A stretch of 64,000 nucleotides of DNA. It comes from Nephrocerus scutellatus. Taxonomy: Eukaryota; Arthropoda; Insecta; Diptera; Pipunculidae. Location: contig OX352762.1 in NCBI GenBank assembly GCA_947095585.1, forward strand, positions 97,128,249 to 97,192,248, in the 5' to 3' direction. Of the stretch, positions 47,501 through 57,059 are shown in pieces; the first letter of the stretch is position 1, and each line of letters starts with the position of its first letter. A program made the translations under genes and the position numbers. A model generated the notes under the pieces. That model did no database searches and was not told where the DNA came from. It worked only from the letters and a program-made list of their open reading frames with translations.

Positions 47501-49758
47501 AGAACAAGATAATTATCAGAGAAAGTTAAGCTTGTGCCTTTAATAGAAGGAGGGTAAACCTGTGGCATTTCCTAGTGAAGAGGAGTTCAATTTTGTGTTG
47601 GTTTACTCCTTAAAGGCAGCGATCTGCCGAATTTTTTAACTTGTTTAGAGCATTTTGCAGGAGTTCTTTAAGGTGTTAGTGTGCTCATTCACAACTATGT
47701 TCCATAGAAGGGGAGACAAGACTCCACCTTGGGAGGTTTGTCTGAGCCCACAAACCAGTTTTAAATTAACAATCCGACTTGTGAGTAGAAGGTTAATTAG
47801 TTCGGCAAGCGAGTCGTCCACCGTTAAGGCCGTCAGTGAATCTATTATCGCATATGTGTTGACGTTATTAAAAGCGCCTTCAATGACTAGGAATGCTACA
47901 ATAGTGTACTCCTTGTAGTGTAGGGAATATTCAATGGAACATATGCAGATCTGTGTCTACAGATTTACCCTTGCAATACGCGTGTTGATCTCTTGACAGA
48001 AGTCTCTTGTCAATGTTAGTACGTATATGGATATCTATCAGTCTTTCTTGTGTTTTTAAAAAGAACGATTATGGACTGATGGGTCTGAGATCGTTTGGAT
48101 TAACGTGCGAGCATTTGCCTGCTTTGGGTATGAAAACCACTTCCACCTCTCCATAAATCCGGAATGTGGACCAGATCAAGACAGCTCTTTAGAATTGTCT
48201 CTAGCACGGGAAGTTTATTATCGGAAGTCCTTTGCAGCTCGGCAGGAATAATGCCATCTGGTCCTGCGGATTTATATGGTTTGAATCTATGAAGCGTCCA
48301 AAGCAATTTATCCTTTGCTTATCAGATCATTGTAGCTAGTTGTATGAGTTGTATGAGGCCTGTTAAGGTTAACATTTCTTGAAACATGGGAGCTATCCGG
48401 GAAGTGGGTTTCTAGAAGCAGATTGAGCGACGCTTCGCTAGATGTAGTCCAAGACCCGTCTTGTTTGTTTTAAACAGCTAGTTATTGTTGGATTGGTAGA
48501 TAAGAAATTTACTAAGCCTAGGTGCCTGGGGAAAATTCTTATATTTTGCCACAGAAGAGTCCAGGATACTCGCTTAGCATTCCTTAATACATTTTATTTA
48601 ATTTGAGGGTTGTTTTGTAAGCATCCCAATCGGTCTCTAATCTGGTGACCTTGGCCGAATTGAACAACTTTATGCAGCTGCTTCTATTGAGTCCCAACTC
48701 CGAAGTCCACCAATGAGGTTTCGTTTTGCCTCTTTGACGAATCAGATGACAGGAACCCAACAGCGCTTTATTAAAGGACCGGGTGAGTTCCTTGACCTTG
48801 TTACCAAGTTCATTAGTGTTACGGGCGCTTAAACGTTTCTCTATACTTGAGCCAATCAGATTTTCTGTGATTTCTGAAGGCTGGTTGACAACAGGTTTCA
48901 ATATCCAAATTGATTTGAATGTATCGTTGATCTGAGAAGGAGTGTTCAGCCGATACCTTCCAGTTTAGAATTTTTTGGTAAATCGAGTTAGTAGCATGGG
49001 TAATAGCTAAGAATTCTTGTCGACTCTTGGTTACAAAGGTTGGTTCATTACCAATATTAGAAAAAAAAGCTTTGTACTTAGAATACAATCAAAAGAGAAC
49101 TTACCTATATTGTTGATGTCGCAACTGCCCCATCAATGGTTGCTGGACTATGACTATATCCTTTCCATACTTTATCAGACGGATAAGAATGGAGGCCTTT
49201 TTGGAGTGTTGGAGGTTAATTTGGACTAACCGCAGTATTTTTTACTACAGCTAGGCAGAGGAACCTCCACCACGGTATTCTCCAGATCTCTCCTTTCTGA
49301 GGGCGAACGAAAAAGATTGTCCTCATTAGGAAAGTCCCTGAAATTGAAGTCCTCCGAGATGGAGGCAAAAGACAGTGACGGGATCACCGAAGTTGTTTGA
49401 GCATCGTCATCCATTGAGGGAAAGTTCAGATATTCCTTTTTCAGCCGTACACCTACCTACAATACCTATGTGGATGAATTACCAAGTTCTGTTTTTCCAC
49501 GTCGCTACTATCTACAGTCATTCAAAATACAAGCTCATAAATATCTACTTTTAACCTCTCCTAACGCCCACGCTGTGCCAAGCACAAGCATAATAAAAAC
49601 AACTTTCCGCTGCGATATCTGCTTATATTTTATTCTCATCTTGTTTTTTTTTTACTTTTTACAGACTCTTTGAATCGGTGGCACGCTCTTGCATGGTAAA
49701 GTCCAATCATCCGCAGCAAATTTCCAACTTGGATGGTGAAATTCAGGAAATCAATTAG
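29460..49758 (+). CDS. Not1: CCR4-NOT scaffold subunit Not1 (CNOT1)
   Basis: Eight coding exons join in frame: 29460-29561, 37751-37954, 38027-42810, 42893-43079, 43156-43902, 43980-45148, 45226-45585 and 49665-49758, giving 2548 aa. Not1 is the central scaffold of the cytoplasmic CCR4-NOT complex. It holds the Caf1/CCR4 deadenylases, Caf40 and the Not2-Not3 module, and so drives mRNA decay and silencing. Visible blocks are the N-terminal HEAT region (residues 1-700), the Caf1-binding MIF4G domain from about 912 ([29 protein letters not shown]), the Caf40-binding three-helix domain at about 1520-1660 ([18 protein letters not shown]), and the C-terminal Not1 domain ([38 protein letters not shown]). 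Length exceeds human CNOT1 mainly through polyQ at 753-780 and 1398-1470. No frameshift or stop was seen. Confidence 0.96.
29908..29965. repeat. Short dispersed sequence shared with 61728-61790
   Basis: CTCAGCTCTTCATATGGATA followed by GTTGTAATTTAGT recurs near 61733 with one change and then diverges. It may be the tail of a transposon family. The type is not known. Confidence 0.5.
30017..30122. repeat. Tandem duplication, two units of about 57 bp
   Basis: ATTAAATTCTGAATGGTA(A/T)AAGTCGAGATATACGAATGG occurs twice in succession. The second unit is slightly shortened. Confidence 0.8.
30396..30532. mobile_element. MITE, TIR CTCTCACAATGAAAAACTTA, copy 1
   Basis: The left end CTCTCACAATGAAAAACTTA pairs with the right end TAAGTTTTTCATTGTAAGAG. 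The interior has AGGATTGTATGG and GCTCGTTATGTTG. Related copies are near 32120-32535 and 33912-34076. Confidence 0.75.
31480..31830 (-). mobile_element. LINE 3' fragment (Jockey/CR1-like)
   Basis: Read on the minus strand it has TCTGCTTGTCACTGTTTTAT, RDSFF, a frame reading [15 protein letters not shown], and the end GTGCCAAGCATATAGCA. It lines up with the end of the 27409-28310 fragment and with 49420-49600. Confidence 0.65.
32120..32535. mobile_element. MITE copy 2, with another element nested inside
   Basis: The left end TGCTCTCACAATGGAAAACT and the right end AGTTTTTCATTTTGAGAGCA are those of the 30396 family. The middle is replaced by a 257-bp fold-back (32181-32437), so one MITE has landed in another. 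Confidence 0.65.
32181..32437. mobile_element. Nested fold-back element
   Basis: The arms of about 33 nt are inverted with two mismatches: TTTCGTAAAACTCTGCCCCA at the left and TGGGGTAGAGTTTTACGAAA at the right. There is no coding frame inside. Confidence 0.75.
33055..33664 (+). repeat. AAATTCTCTA-family copy with ~122-bp central tandem repeats
   Basis: The unit ACCCGATTTTCTT...TGTGTATCTCCGATGGA...CTTTTTGTAAAAATTT plus a GC-rich block repeats with starts at 33096, 33220 and 33341, then a degenerate fourth. It ends TATTAGAGAATTT, the family's 3' terminus. The 5' terminus is not present. Confidence 0.8.
33912..34076. mobile_element. MITE, TIR CTCTCGCAATGGAAAAACTT, copy 3
   Basis: The left end GCTCTCGCAATGGAAAAACT pairs with the right end GCTTTTTCATTGTGAGAGAA. 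TGTCAAAACCAAAATTCAT inside is shared with a partial copy near 31215. Confidence 0.7.
34080..35485. other. Not1 intron 1, no recognised content
   Basis: AT-rich with pyrimidine runs. Short frames (34774-34974, 35289-35543) show no homology I can name. Confidence 0.3.
35486..35557. repeat. 25-bp tandem repeat, three units
   Basis: TGTTCTGAGCTGCCATATGT starts at 35486, 35511 and 35536. The third unit is shortened. Confidence 0.85.
36240..36579. mobile_element. MITE, TIR TTTTGTTCAATGAG
   Basis: TTTTGTTCAATGAGGCTG on the left is the complement of CTCATTGAACAAAA on the right. The flanking bases TTAA / TTA on the two sides could be a short target duplication. GTTCAATGA also recurs inside. It is non-coding. 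Confidence 0.75.
37751..45585 (+). CDS. Not1: Not1 coding exons 2-7
   Basis: This block carries about 97% of the protein. Exon 3 (38027-42810) alone is 4784 nt with no stop. Introns 2-6 are 72-82 nt and GT-AG, with phases 0, 2, 0, 0 and 2. The exon 5 donor is a tandem pair, CAC|GTAAGG|GTGAGT (43897 or 43903). Both are in frame and would include or drop Val-Arg. I used the stronger GTGAGT. Exon 7 ends AA|GTGAGT and is completed by exon 8 four kilobases on. Confidence 0.95.
39977..40060 (+). repeat. Polyglutamine tract 1 in Not1 (28 codons)
   Basis: 28 uninterrupted CAA/CAG codons (residues 753-780), followed by a Pro-rich PPPPQ segment. It lies in the linker before the Caf1-binding domain. 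The long antisense Leu frame here is an artefact of the repeat. Confidence 0.97.
41912..42130 (+). repeat. Polyglutamine tract 2 in Not1 (42 Q, Leu, 30 Q)
   Basis: 73 codons of mixed CAA/CAG with a single CTG (Leu) at 42038, then Met-Pro and six more Gln. Residues 1398-1470 lie in the linker between the MIF4G region and the Caf40-binding domain. Mixed codons make the array less prone to slippage than pure CAG. Confidence 0.97.
45640..46135. repeat. Unassigned moderately GC-rich repeat in Not1 intron 7
   Basis: The composition (for example GCCGGGGACGGAAGAACTCC) is unlike the AT-rich background and has the look of transposon UTR sequence. No frame or termini could be assigned. Confidence 0.3.
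46140..46520 (-). mobile_element. LINE ORF1 (gag-like) zinc-knuckle fragment
   Basis: A minus-strand frame reads [20 protein letters not shown] and then [13 protein letters not shown]. The C-x2-C-x6-H-x6-CP knuckle with a following ARAN(A) motif is typical of ORF1 proteins of I/R1/LOA-type LINEs, which coat the element RNA. Stops surround it. A (TAA)-rich run lies at 46494-46522. Confidence 0.45.
46915..47160 (+). mobile_element. LINE fragment, 5' part (Jockey/CR1-like), interrupted
   Basis: It translates in pieces as [26 protein letters not shown] and RNVFCLL, matching 27900-28090 codon for codon. It breaks off at about 47155 and its continuation is found at 49420-49600. Confidence 0.7.
47149..49415 (-). 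mobile_element. Antisense I/LOA-like LINE remnant
   Basis: Reading on the minus strand from 49415: an N-terminal acidic piece, the endonuclease end ([29 protein letters not shown]), the RT entry ([17 protein letters not shown]), and the RNase H tail ([16 protein letters not shown]). An RNase H domain after RT is characteristic of the I/R1/LOA group. Many stops and deletions, including most of the RT palm, leave it inactive. It is antisense to Not1. Confidence 0.75.
49420..49600 (+). mobile_element. LINE fragment, 3' part (Jockey/CR1-like)
   Basis: SFFSR, then [20 protein letters not shown] and GCTGTGCCAAGCACAAGCAT, the end of the same LINE family as 27.4 and 31.6 kb. With 46915-47160 it brackets the antisense LINE. 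Confidence 0.7.
49665..49758 (+). CDS. Not1: Not1 coding exon 8 (last 31 codons)
   Basis: It follows a pyrimidine-rich stretch and ACAG. It completes a split Lys codon, then reads [20 protein letters not shown] and ends EIQEIN-stop at 49756-49758. LFxSVAxxC aligns with the extreme C-terminus of CNOT1. Confidence 0.92.
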
Positions 49759-51830
49759 GGTACTCTTCACCAAATGTAGTACGACGATGCAAAATGGAAT
49801 AATTTTTTTATTTAATTTTGTAAGTAATTGGATAGTTAGTTAAAGAAAGAAAAGGAAAAAATGGAATGAATCGAAACAAGAAAGATACAAACAAAACTAT
49901 AAGTAAAGTAAAGAAAACTCCGAAGTATATATTATTATAAATTGTTGTATTATAACATTAAAAGAATATTGTAAAAAAGATGTAATCAGTTGCAAAATGA
50001 CTGCAAACAATAATTCGAAGTAAACGTAGAGAACAACAGAAACTAAAAAAAAAGATCCATATAACAGTGCATACATACATACATACTCACACAAAACACA
50101 CGAACAATGTAATTATGAGAAACATTTTTATTAAGTCACCAACAACAGCCGTCAGCAACCAAAAAAATGTCAAATACCATCGTCGCAAAATGCAAAAAAA
50201 ATATATCTAATAATAAAAAGTACACATATAGAAAAACATAATAAGAGAGCTCTTAAAGAACAAAAAATCAAAAGACCAAAAAAAGTGAAAAACTGCAAAC
50301 AAAACACTATTCAAAAAAAAAAGTTGATGTAAATATTTTTATTGCTACAGAAACAGAAAAAAGAAATGTTAACAGCAAAAAGCAACAAAAAGTAAATCAA
50401 TGATAAATAATAATATAAACAAAGAATACATAAAATGTAATGTGTAATAAACAACAGCAACAACAATGTCCTGTAAAGCGATAAACGGGGTTTCGTATTT
50501 TCAGCTCGATGTTTTTTTTGTTGTTGCTCCAGAAGCGGAATGGTCGGAGTTTCAGTTCATCGCACCGCTCTCTCTTCTACTCGTTGATTTTCTCTTTGTA
50601 AAAATGTTTTTTTTAAAAATCAAGTTTATTTGTAATTATTATGATATAATAATAGCATAATATATTTTACTTTATTTCTATACGTGTAATTAAAACTTAA
50701 AACAAAAAGTCTCTCGTACATTTGGACAGACATCCTACACCACCACAACAATATGAACAAAAGAAAAACCGAACGAACGATTCCATTAAAAACATACATG
50801 CACACGCACTCACACACACACACACACAAACACAAGCACACACTTATGCACCCAATAAATGTTTTTTTTTATTATTAATTCTTGCTATTATATACATATA
50901 ATTATATTATTATTTTAATTACAAAAATGTAATTCTATCAACAGTTTAAAAAATCAATTTATTATTTTTTTTTTATTACAACTCATTTATTAGAAAGAAA
51001 AGAAAAAGAAAATAACCAAAACATCAATCAAACAATTTTAATAAAGGAAATTTAATTTTAATATTGCTCCCAATTTTTTCTTATTCCTAACCCCGCCATT
51101 TTTTACGTATTTTTTTATATTTAATTTTTACATTTTGTTGTAGACATATTGAATTATCTATTTCCATTCAATCTATACCGAATATTTATAACGAAAATAT
51201 GAACAAAAAAGATTTAAGTTCGAATTTTGTATTTTTCTTCGCGTAGAATTTTCCGCAGATTTTTATATTGTTGTTTTTTTATTAAAATGATTATTATGAT
51301 TTAAAAAAAAAACGACCAATATAATAATTGTACTGCTGCTTCTTCATACATACACATGGGAAAAAGTGCGAAAATATTTGTTGGATTAAGAAGATGATTT
51401 TTGAATGCAAGCACATACCATCACATGCATTAAACATTTGTTTCTAATATTCACTTCTTGTAGAATAATTTTAAATTTTAATAAATATATAATTGCAAAA
51501 TGTAAACTGTAAATGTGAAATTATAATTTATGAATGGAAGAATTTGTAAGCAAATAAAAATACATCAATATAATAATGAAGATTAAGAATTGAAATATAA
51601 ATGAATACAAATTATAACAATATATGTACATGCAATAGAAAACTCATATAAGAAGTTAATCTTAACACAAATTATAATATAAATAGCAAAGAAAAATTTA
51701 AATTTCATTATGGTTTTATTTTGACGTTGTGTCGTTTTGTTTCGGCTGCTGCTTTGTACAACACGTAGTTTGAAGTGAAGTGATATTTGTGGTGGTGGAG
51801 CAGGTGTCACACCTTCCTTTTCAGGTAATT
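49759..51830 (+). other. Not1 3' UTR and AT-rich downstream DNA
   Basis: Extremely A/T-rich. AATAAA occurs at 50212-50217 and 50446-50451 among others. The true cleavage site cannot be chosen from sequence. No gene is supported. Confidence 0.4.
50801..50843. repeat. (CA)n microsatellite
   Basis: An interrupted CA run in the AT-rich region after Not1. Confidence 0.9.
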
Positions 51831-52199
51831 AATGTTCTGGCGGTGGCGGTCATAACATTTATATAGCATTTTTATCTACAACTTTCCAAGTGGTGGCCGG
51901 ATAGTCCCTTTAAAGGTTGACACTTACAGAAGGCTAATAACTTCACTCGTAACGAACAGGTATTACGAAACACACCCTCAAGCCTCGGAAACACGAAACA
52001 ACGAAACCGGCTAAACGATTTGAGAATTTTCTCGTAGATGGTACGCTCACTGTATTAAGCTCAAGCTGAACAGCAGCTAGCCGATACTCTCCAAATATAC
52101 AGCTGACACAACAACAATCCACCTTCGTTTCCACGACGATTGGTTCTACGCACCGAAAGGACCCCAATACCTATCAAGACATTGGGCCAAAGATCGTCA
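51831..52199. other. Possible LINE ORF1/leader remnant
   Basis: It is less AT-rich than the DNA before it and runs directly into the LINE below. No motif allows a firm call. Confidence 0.3.
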
Positions 52200-54440
52200 A
52201 CACAACAACAAGTTTGAGATTGGATCACCTGGATCCACTTCTTTCTTTATTCTTTCTTTCAAGATCCTTCAATGGAACTGTAACGGCCTGCGAAACAAAT
52301 TAAGAGAGATCACCCACTATATGTTTCGCAATAACATCTTAATTGCTGCCGTGCAGAAGACCAAATTTCTCAACTCATGCTCATTGACATCCTTTGACGG
52401 TTATCAAATCATTCGGCACGACAGATCCGACAGAGGCGGGGGACTCGCTTTTATTCTTCACCAGAATGTATCATAAAAATACATCTGCCAGCAACCCTCC
52501 CCCGATCCTCATCTTGAGGCAATGAGTATTTCAGTTAACACTGGAGACTTCGACTTATTACTCACCAATGTTTACATACCCCCGTAAACAGCACAACAAA
52601 TGGTTATAAACCATCCCTTCTGCACCTTCTCCAGGGTGAAAACAAAATTGTGATGTGATGCCCATCACCCCCTTTGGTTCTCCGCTCACCCTGAGGACAA
52701 CCGTGGAAACTGCATTGTGGACATATTAGAAGAAACTGACTTTGTCACCTTGAATGATGATTTTCACACCAGGATCACCGCTACATGCTCTAGCTCGCCT
52801 GATATTATAATAGCCAGCACCTCGCTATTAGGTTCCATATCACCAGCGCTTAGCTCTGATCACAACTCCATTGTGATCACAGTGGATAGACTAGACAACT
52901 TTGTCATATCCGAACAGCGAACCTTCATGAACCACAACAAAGCCAAATGGCAAGGTTTCGCTGATTTCGTCGATACAAAATTATACCACTTGCCTTATCC
53001 ACTGAACGCTATATCTGGTGAGAAGGCCGTTTGTGACATTGTAGTTCGTGCCGCCAAAAGATTCATTCCCGCCGGAAGAATAAAAAAGGTCATTCAATCA
53101 TTTCCGCCGGTAGCCCTTCGGCTTGCCGAGCGTGTCGACCAACTAAGACTTACGGATCCTGCTGACCTAAGAGTTACTCAGCTAACGAAGGACATACAAA
53201 AACTGGTTGCTGATCACCGGCGATCCAAGTGGCTGAGACATCTTGAGAACTGCACGCTAGGATCCAAAAAGCTCTGGTCAACGGTCAAAGGTCTTTCTGG
53301 GAAATCCCAATCTCAGGTCCTAACCTGAATCTCGTTCAATGACCACCAATACGACAGCAGTAAAAAAATGGAAAACCTCAACATACCAAACGTATGGAAA
53401 ATTGCGAGGATAGTTCCAGTTTTAAAGCCTGGCAAACCCGCCCACGAAGGATCGTCTTATAGACCAATTTCGCTGCTCTCTCCTATCGCCAAAACTTTAG
53501 AGACTCTCCTCCACAGTCTTCATCAACATTTGAGTCTCGCCTCGCACCAACATGGCTTTAGGAAACATCGCAGCACTACTACAGCCTTAACGGAGCTGAC
53601 GACCCACATTGACGACCCCGTCGCCCGCACTGGCGCACTGCCGTCGTGGCACTCGATTTGTCCAAGGCTTTCGACACGGTTGACCAGATATATCATCCAT
53701 ACAGTTAATAACCCCAACATTTTAGAAGTCATATTCGACAGCCTCCTTACCTTCTGTAGGCAGTAGGCACGCAAAAAATATTTGCAGTAGAGTAAGCAGT
53801 CGTAATAGGCTACTTAAGAGCCCTAACCGGAACCGCATGGGGTAAGGACAAAGAAGTCCTTGTGACGACATATAAAGCTATTGACCGCTCAATTATTAAC
53901 TACGCCGTCCCCATCTGGACATCATTTTTAAGTGACACTCAATGGAATAATATCCACTCCATAACCAACCCCGATCATCTTTATGACGAAACGTCCATGC
54001 GTCAGGAAACACAGGGAAGCACTTCTTGTTAGCCTACCACAATCCCGCACACCCAGTTCACGACATCACTGTCAGTGAGATGCCCCCACGCTGCATACGT
54101 CAAGTCATCAGGACGTACAGAGACTGTATAAACCCAGTCATACCGGCCACCTGAAATCCCGCTACTGTCCGTTCAGCCTCTAATAGTATACCCTACGATA
54201 CAGTCTATGCAGCAGTCTCCTCAAGGCTATAAAAGTCCTTGGTACACATTCCCCATATAAATAACAGCGAAAAGTCGCTGCCCAGGGAACCCGGACAACC
54301 CTGGCACAACTTCGGTGGGGTTGGTGCCATATACTTAAGAGCTATAAAGCTCACATTATCCCTGGTACCAATGTTTGGAGGCTTTTCTCTTGATCTCATT
54401 TCAGGCTTGGTGTTGCTACAACAGCAACAACAATCCAGAT
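52200..54440 (+). mobile_element. Jockey-like LINE, decayed
   Basis: One reading frame with several stops gives the endonuclease start (ILQWNCNGLRNKL), GGGLAFILHQNVS, SSPDIIIAS and LSSDHNSIVITV. It is followed by the 203-codon pre-RT region (52717-53328) and the RT entry (GSSYRPISLLSPIAKTLETL, HQHGFRKHRSTTTAL). Motif A (ALDLSKAFDTVD, about 53645-53684) is in another frame, so there is a frameshift. The YADD palm region is deleted. The C-terminal part (TYKAIDRSIINYAVPIW) follows. It ends near a CAACAGCAACAACA tract. Confidence 0.82.
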
Positions 54441-54724
54441 GATGCGTTGGATAGGGAATGGTGTCATACAAAGCTCAGGATATGACATATATACAGGATG
54501 TCCCCTAATTCGTGAAGGATAATTTGGGAAATGATTCCTGTCTATGTTCTAAGAAAAAATGGTCCATCTCCAATGTAGACATCGTTTAACGGGGATTTAA
54601 GAAAAGGCTTACTTTGGTGTACCCTAACCCATGTAAACGGAAATTCTTCTTCTTCGTCTTCTTAAATTCATTCACCCCCCGAGGGGCATAGGGCGACAAC
54701 AACGCCTACGCGCCATCTTGTTCA
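54441..54724. other. Spacer between LINE copies
   Basis: It contains (CTT)n-like CTTCTTCTTCGTCTTCTT at about 54645. No gene was recognised. Confidence 0.35.
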
Positions 54725-55594
54725 GGTTTGAACTGCCTTCAACTCATTGCAAAGGACTCTGCTTCATTCTCGACTGTCCTGCGCCACGTTCTCCAATCCT
54801 CCAATCTACTGCCACTTTCTCCTTCGCACAATAACGTCTACAGGTTCTTGGCCCGTTCTCCGATGAAGTTCGTCGTTGGATATACGATTGGGCCAGAAGA
54901 TCCTCAAGATGATACGTAGGCATTTGTTTACGAAAGATTGCAGCTTGCGCGTGGTAGTGGTATCCACCTTCCAAGTACTGCACCAAACACCACAGTATTG
55001 ATTCGACGTTGAAGCGGAACTGTCGAAGCTTAGTTCTTAAGCTTAAAACATTGCTTCTCTAGACTTTCGATATCATCCGAACGCAGTCCTTGCCTTCCCG
55101 ATTTTGCTGCACACATCCAGTTCGGTGGCACCGCGATCAACCGAGACCACACTTCCTATGTATAAAAAGTTGTCAACTTTTTCGACTACCTGTCCAGCAA
55201 TGTTGAGTTGAAAGCGGGTGTTAGAAGTGTTCATGGCTTTTGTTTTGGCAGTGTTTATCTTGAGCCCCACTTTGCTTGGTTCGGTTTCTAGATTTTGGGC
55301 CATCATATGAAGGTCCATTATCCGATGTGGGAGCAGGCAAACATCGTTAGCGTAGTCTAGGTGTTTAAGGTAAGTTGTCATAGTCCATCGAATTCCAATG
55401 TTCCCTACCGTCAGTGCTGCACGGAGTATATCGCTGATGCCCACCAGGAATAACAGCGGTGATAGTATGCACCCCTGACGTACTCCACTTTGGACTTCAA
55501 ACTCGGACTCGGACACCTTACCGTTGTGTAGGACGTGCCATTTACTTCCTTCGTATGTAGCTTTGATAATAGCTATAAGTTTTTCTTGGATACC
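54725..55594 (-). mobile_element. RTE-clade LINE fragment, minus strand
   Basis: On the minus strand: GIQEKLIAIIKATYEGSK, then SGVRQGCILSPLLFL (motif B), a mutated catalytic box YANDV in place of YADDV, GLKINTAKTKAM, and the C-terminal RTGQEPVDVIVRRRKW. It matches the longer copy at 57060-59115. The 5' part is missing and starts exactly where BEL/Pao sequence begins (about 55594). Confidence 0.8.
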
Positions 55595-56660
55595 CTCCTG
55601 CGCAGGGTTATCCAGATAGCATCTCGATTTAACAAAGTATGCAGAAAGCTTTGGGTGTTACCTGCTTCCCAACCATTTGCACCTCTCCCTATCGAAAGGG
55701 TTATTTTATCCCGAACATTTGATAACGTTGGGGTCGATTTGCTGGCCCACTCTACTGCTATGATGACAAGTCAGATGCTTTTAAGGCTTACGTCATAATT
55801 TTTCGTGCGCAGCAGTGCGCGATGTGCATTTCGAGCTAACGACGAGTTTATCGACTGAACATTTTTTGATGGCTCTTAGGCGATTCATTGCCAGACTGGG
55901 GTGCCTACTATGTTATTGTCCGACAACGGTCGCACCTTTCGGAGAGCTGCTTTTGAGTTGCGTAGACCTGACTCTCTTTGGAACGAAGAAGTCATCCAGT
56001 GATTCCTTTCACGAAGAAAGATCAAGTGGAATTTCATAGTGGAACGTCCGCCGTGGTGGGGTGGTTTCTGGGAGAGACTGATCCGGCCAATGAAAAATTT
56101 CATGAAGTAACAATCGGCAAAGCAAAACTTAATTTTGAGCAGCTAAGAACAATCATCGTCGAGACCGAAGAAATTGTCAATAGCCGTCCTCTTACATATG
56201 TGAGCGCAGATCCAATGGACTTATCCCCCTGACGGTTTCAAGTTTTTGGGTCCGGAAGTTGTGAGCGCAGATCCAATGTACCTATCCCCCCTGACGGTTT
56301 CAAGTTTTTGAGTCCGGAAGTTTACCTATAGATTTATCGCCCAGAGAGCCTGACGCAGAGATCCTTCGATGTGCCTGGAAGCAGCAAATGAGATACGTTA
56401 CTAAAAAAAAGCGATGGCGGCTTGAGTATCTTCAAATTTTGCCCTCCTTCCACCATATGCCGAATAAATCCACGGTTCAACTGAAATGGGGTTTTGTCTA
56501 CACCACATATAAACTGAATAATGGCAGTCGTTGAACAAGCTTTTCTAGGTAGAGACCAAAGGGTAAGGTCTTTCCAAATCAGATTTCCTGACGGTAAGCA
56601 GTTTCGACAGCCGATTCAACTACTTTATCCTCTGAAACTTCCTCCTCCTCCTGGCCCGTT
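55594..56660 (+). mobile_element. BEL/Pao retrotransposon, integrase and pol end
   Basis: Frames in succession give LPIERVILSRTFDNVGVDLL (first integrase Asp region), TMLLSDNGRTFRRAAF (second Asp), VERPPWWGGFWERLIRP (Glu region), VETEEIVNSRPLTYV, and the pol tail RWRLEYLQ and FPDGKQFRQPIQLLYPL. This order is specific to BEL/Pao elements. Frame changes and stops make it inactive. No LTR was identified nearby. Confidence 0.82.
56200..56322. repeat. 61-bp tandem duplication inside the BEL/Pao fragment
   Basis: GTGAGCGCAGATCCAATG through TTTTTG(G/A)GTCCGGAAGTT occurs at 56200 and again at 56261 with a few differences. It disrupts the pol frame. Confidence 0.9.
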
Positions 56661-56689
56661 CTCTGGTAAAGATGTGTGTTAGATGTTCC

Positions 56690-57045
56690 TTTTAATCCCG
56701 CTTGAACAGCTCCAAACAGTGCTATGAATCGTCGATGCGCTGTTGTTTTTGGTCCGGTGTGAGCAAACGCGGCACCCACTTCAAAAGCAACTTACGCATG
56801 CTCAAATTTTCATAAAAAAATTGTAAACACACTACCTTCTGATATCTTGTGTCACCTATCTTACGCAACTTCACTTTAGGGTCTTTAGATTTTTTATATT
56901 TTTCGGAACAAATGCTGATTTCGTGCGACGAGAGAGATCAGCATCATCGGTGTTTGTAGCACCGCGTTTAAATTCAGCATACCAGTCAATACTAGTTGAT
57001 TTCCTTGGTGCAGAGTCTCCAGAACTGCTACTATCCAGTTACGTA
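56690..57045 (-). mobile_element. Decayed mariner transposase, N-terminal part
   Basis: On the minus strand: GDSAPRKSTSIDWYAEFKRG, TNTDDADLSRRTKSA, then after a gap LSMRKLLLKWVPRLLTPDQK and RIDDS, a stop, CLELFKR. WYAEFKRG and KWVPRLLT are mariner signatures. It belongs to a different mariner lineage from the 12.35-kb element and lacks the catalytic half. Confidence 0.75.
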
Positions 57046-57059
57046 CTGCATCAGTTCAT

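Larger units (their letters stand above)
45586..49664 (+). other. Not1 intron 7 (4.08 kb), nested LINEs
   Basis: GT-AG intron in phase 2. Almost all of it is transposon: a gag-like fragment (minus), a Jockey/CR1-like LINE fragment (plus) split by an antisense I/LOA-like LINE, and an unassigned repeat with a (TAA)n-like tail. It has to be removed to reach the last 31 codons. Confidence 0.88.
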
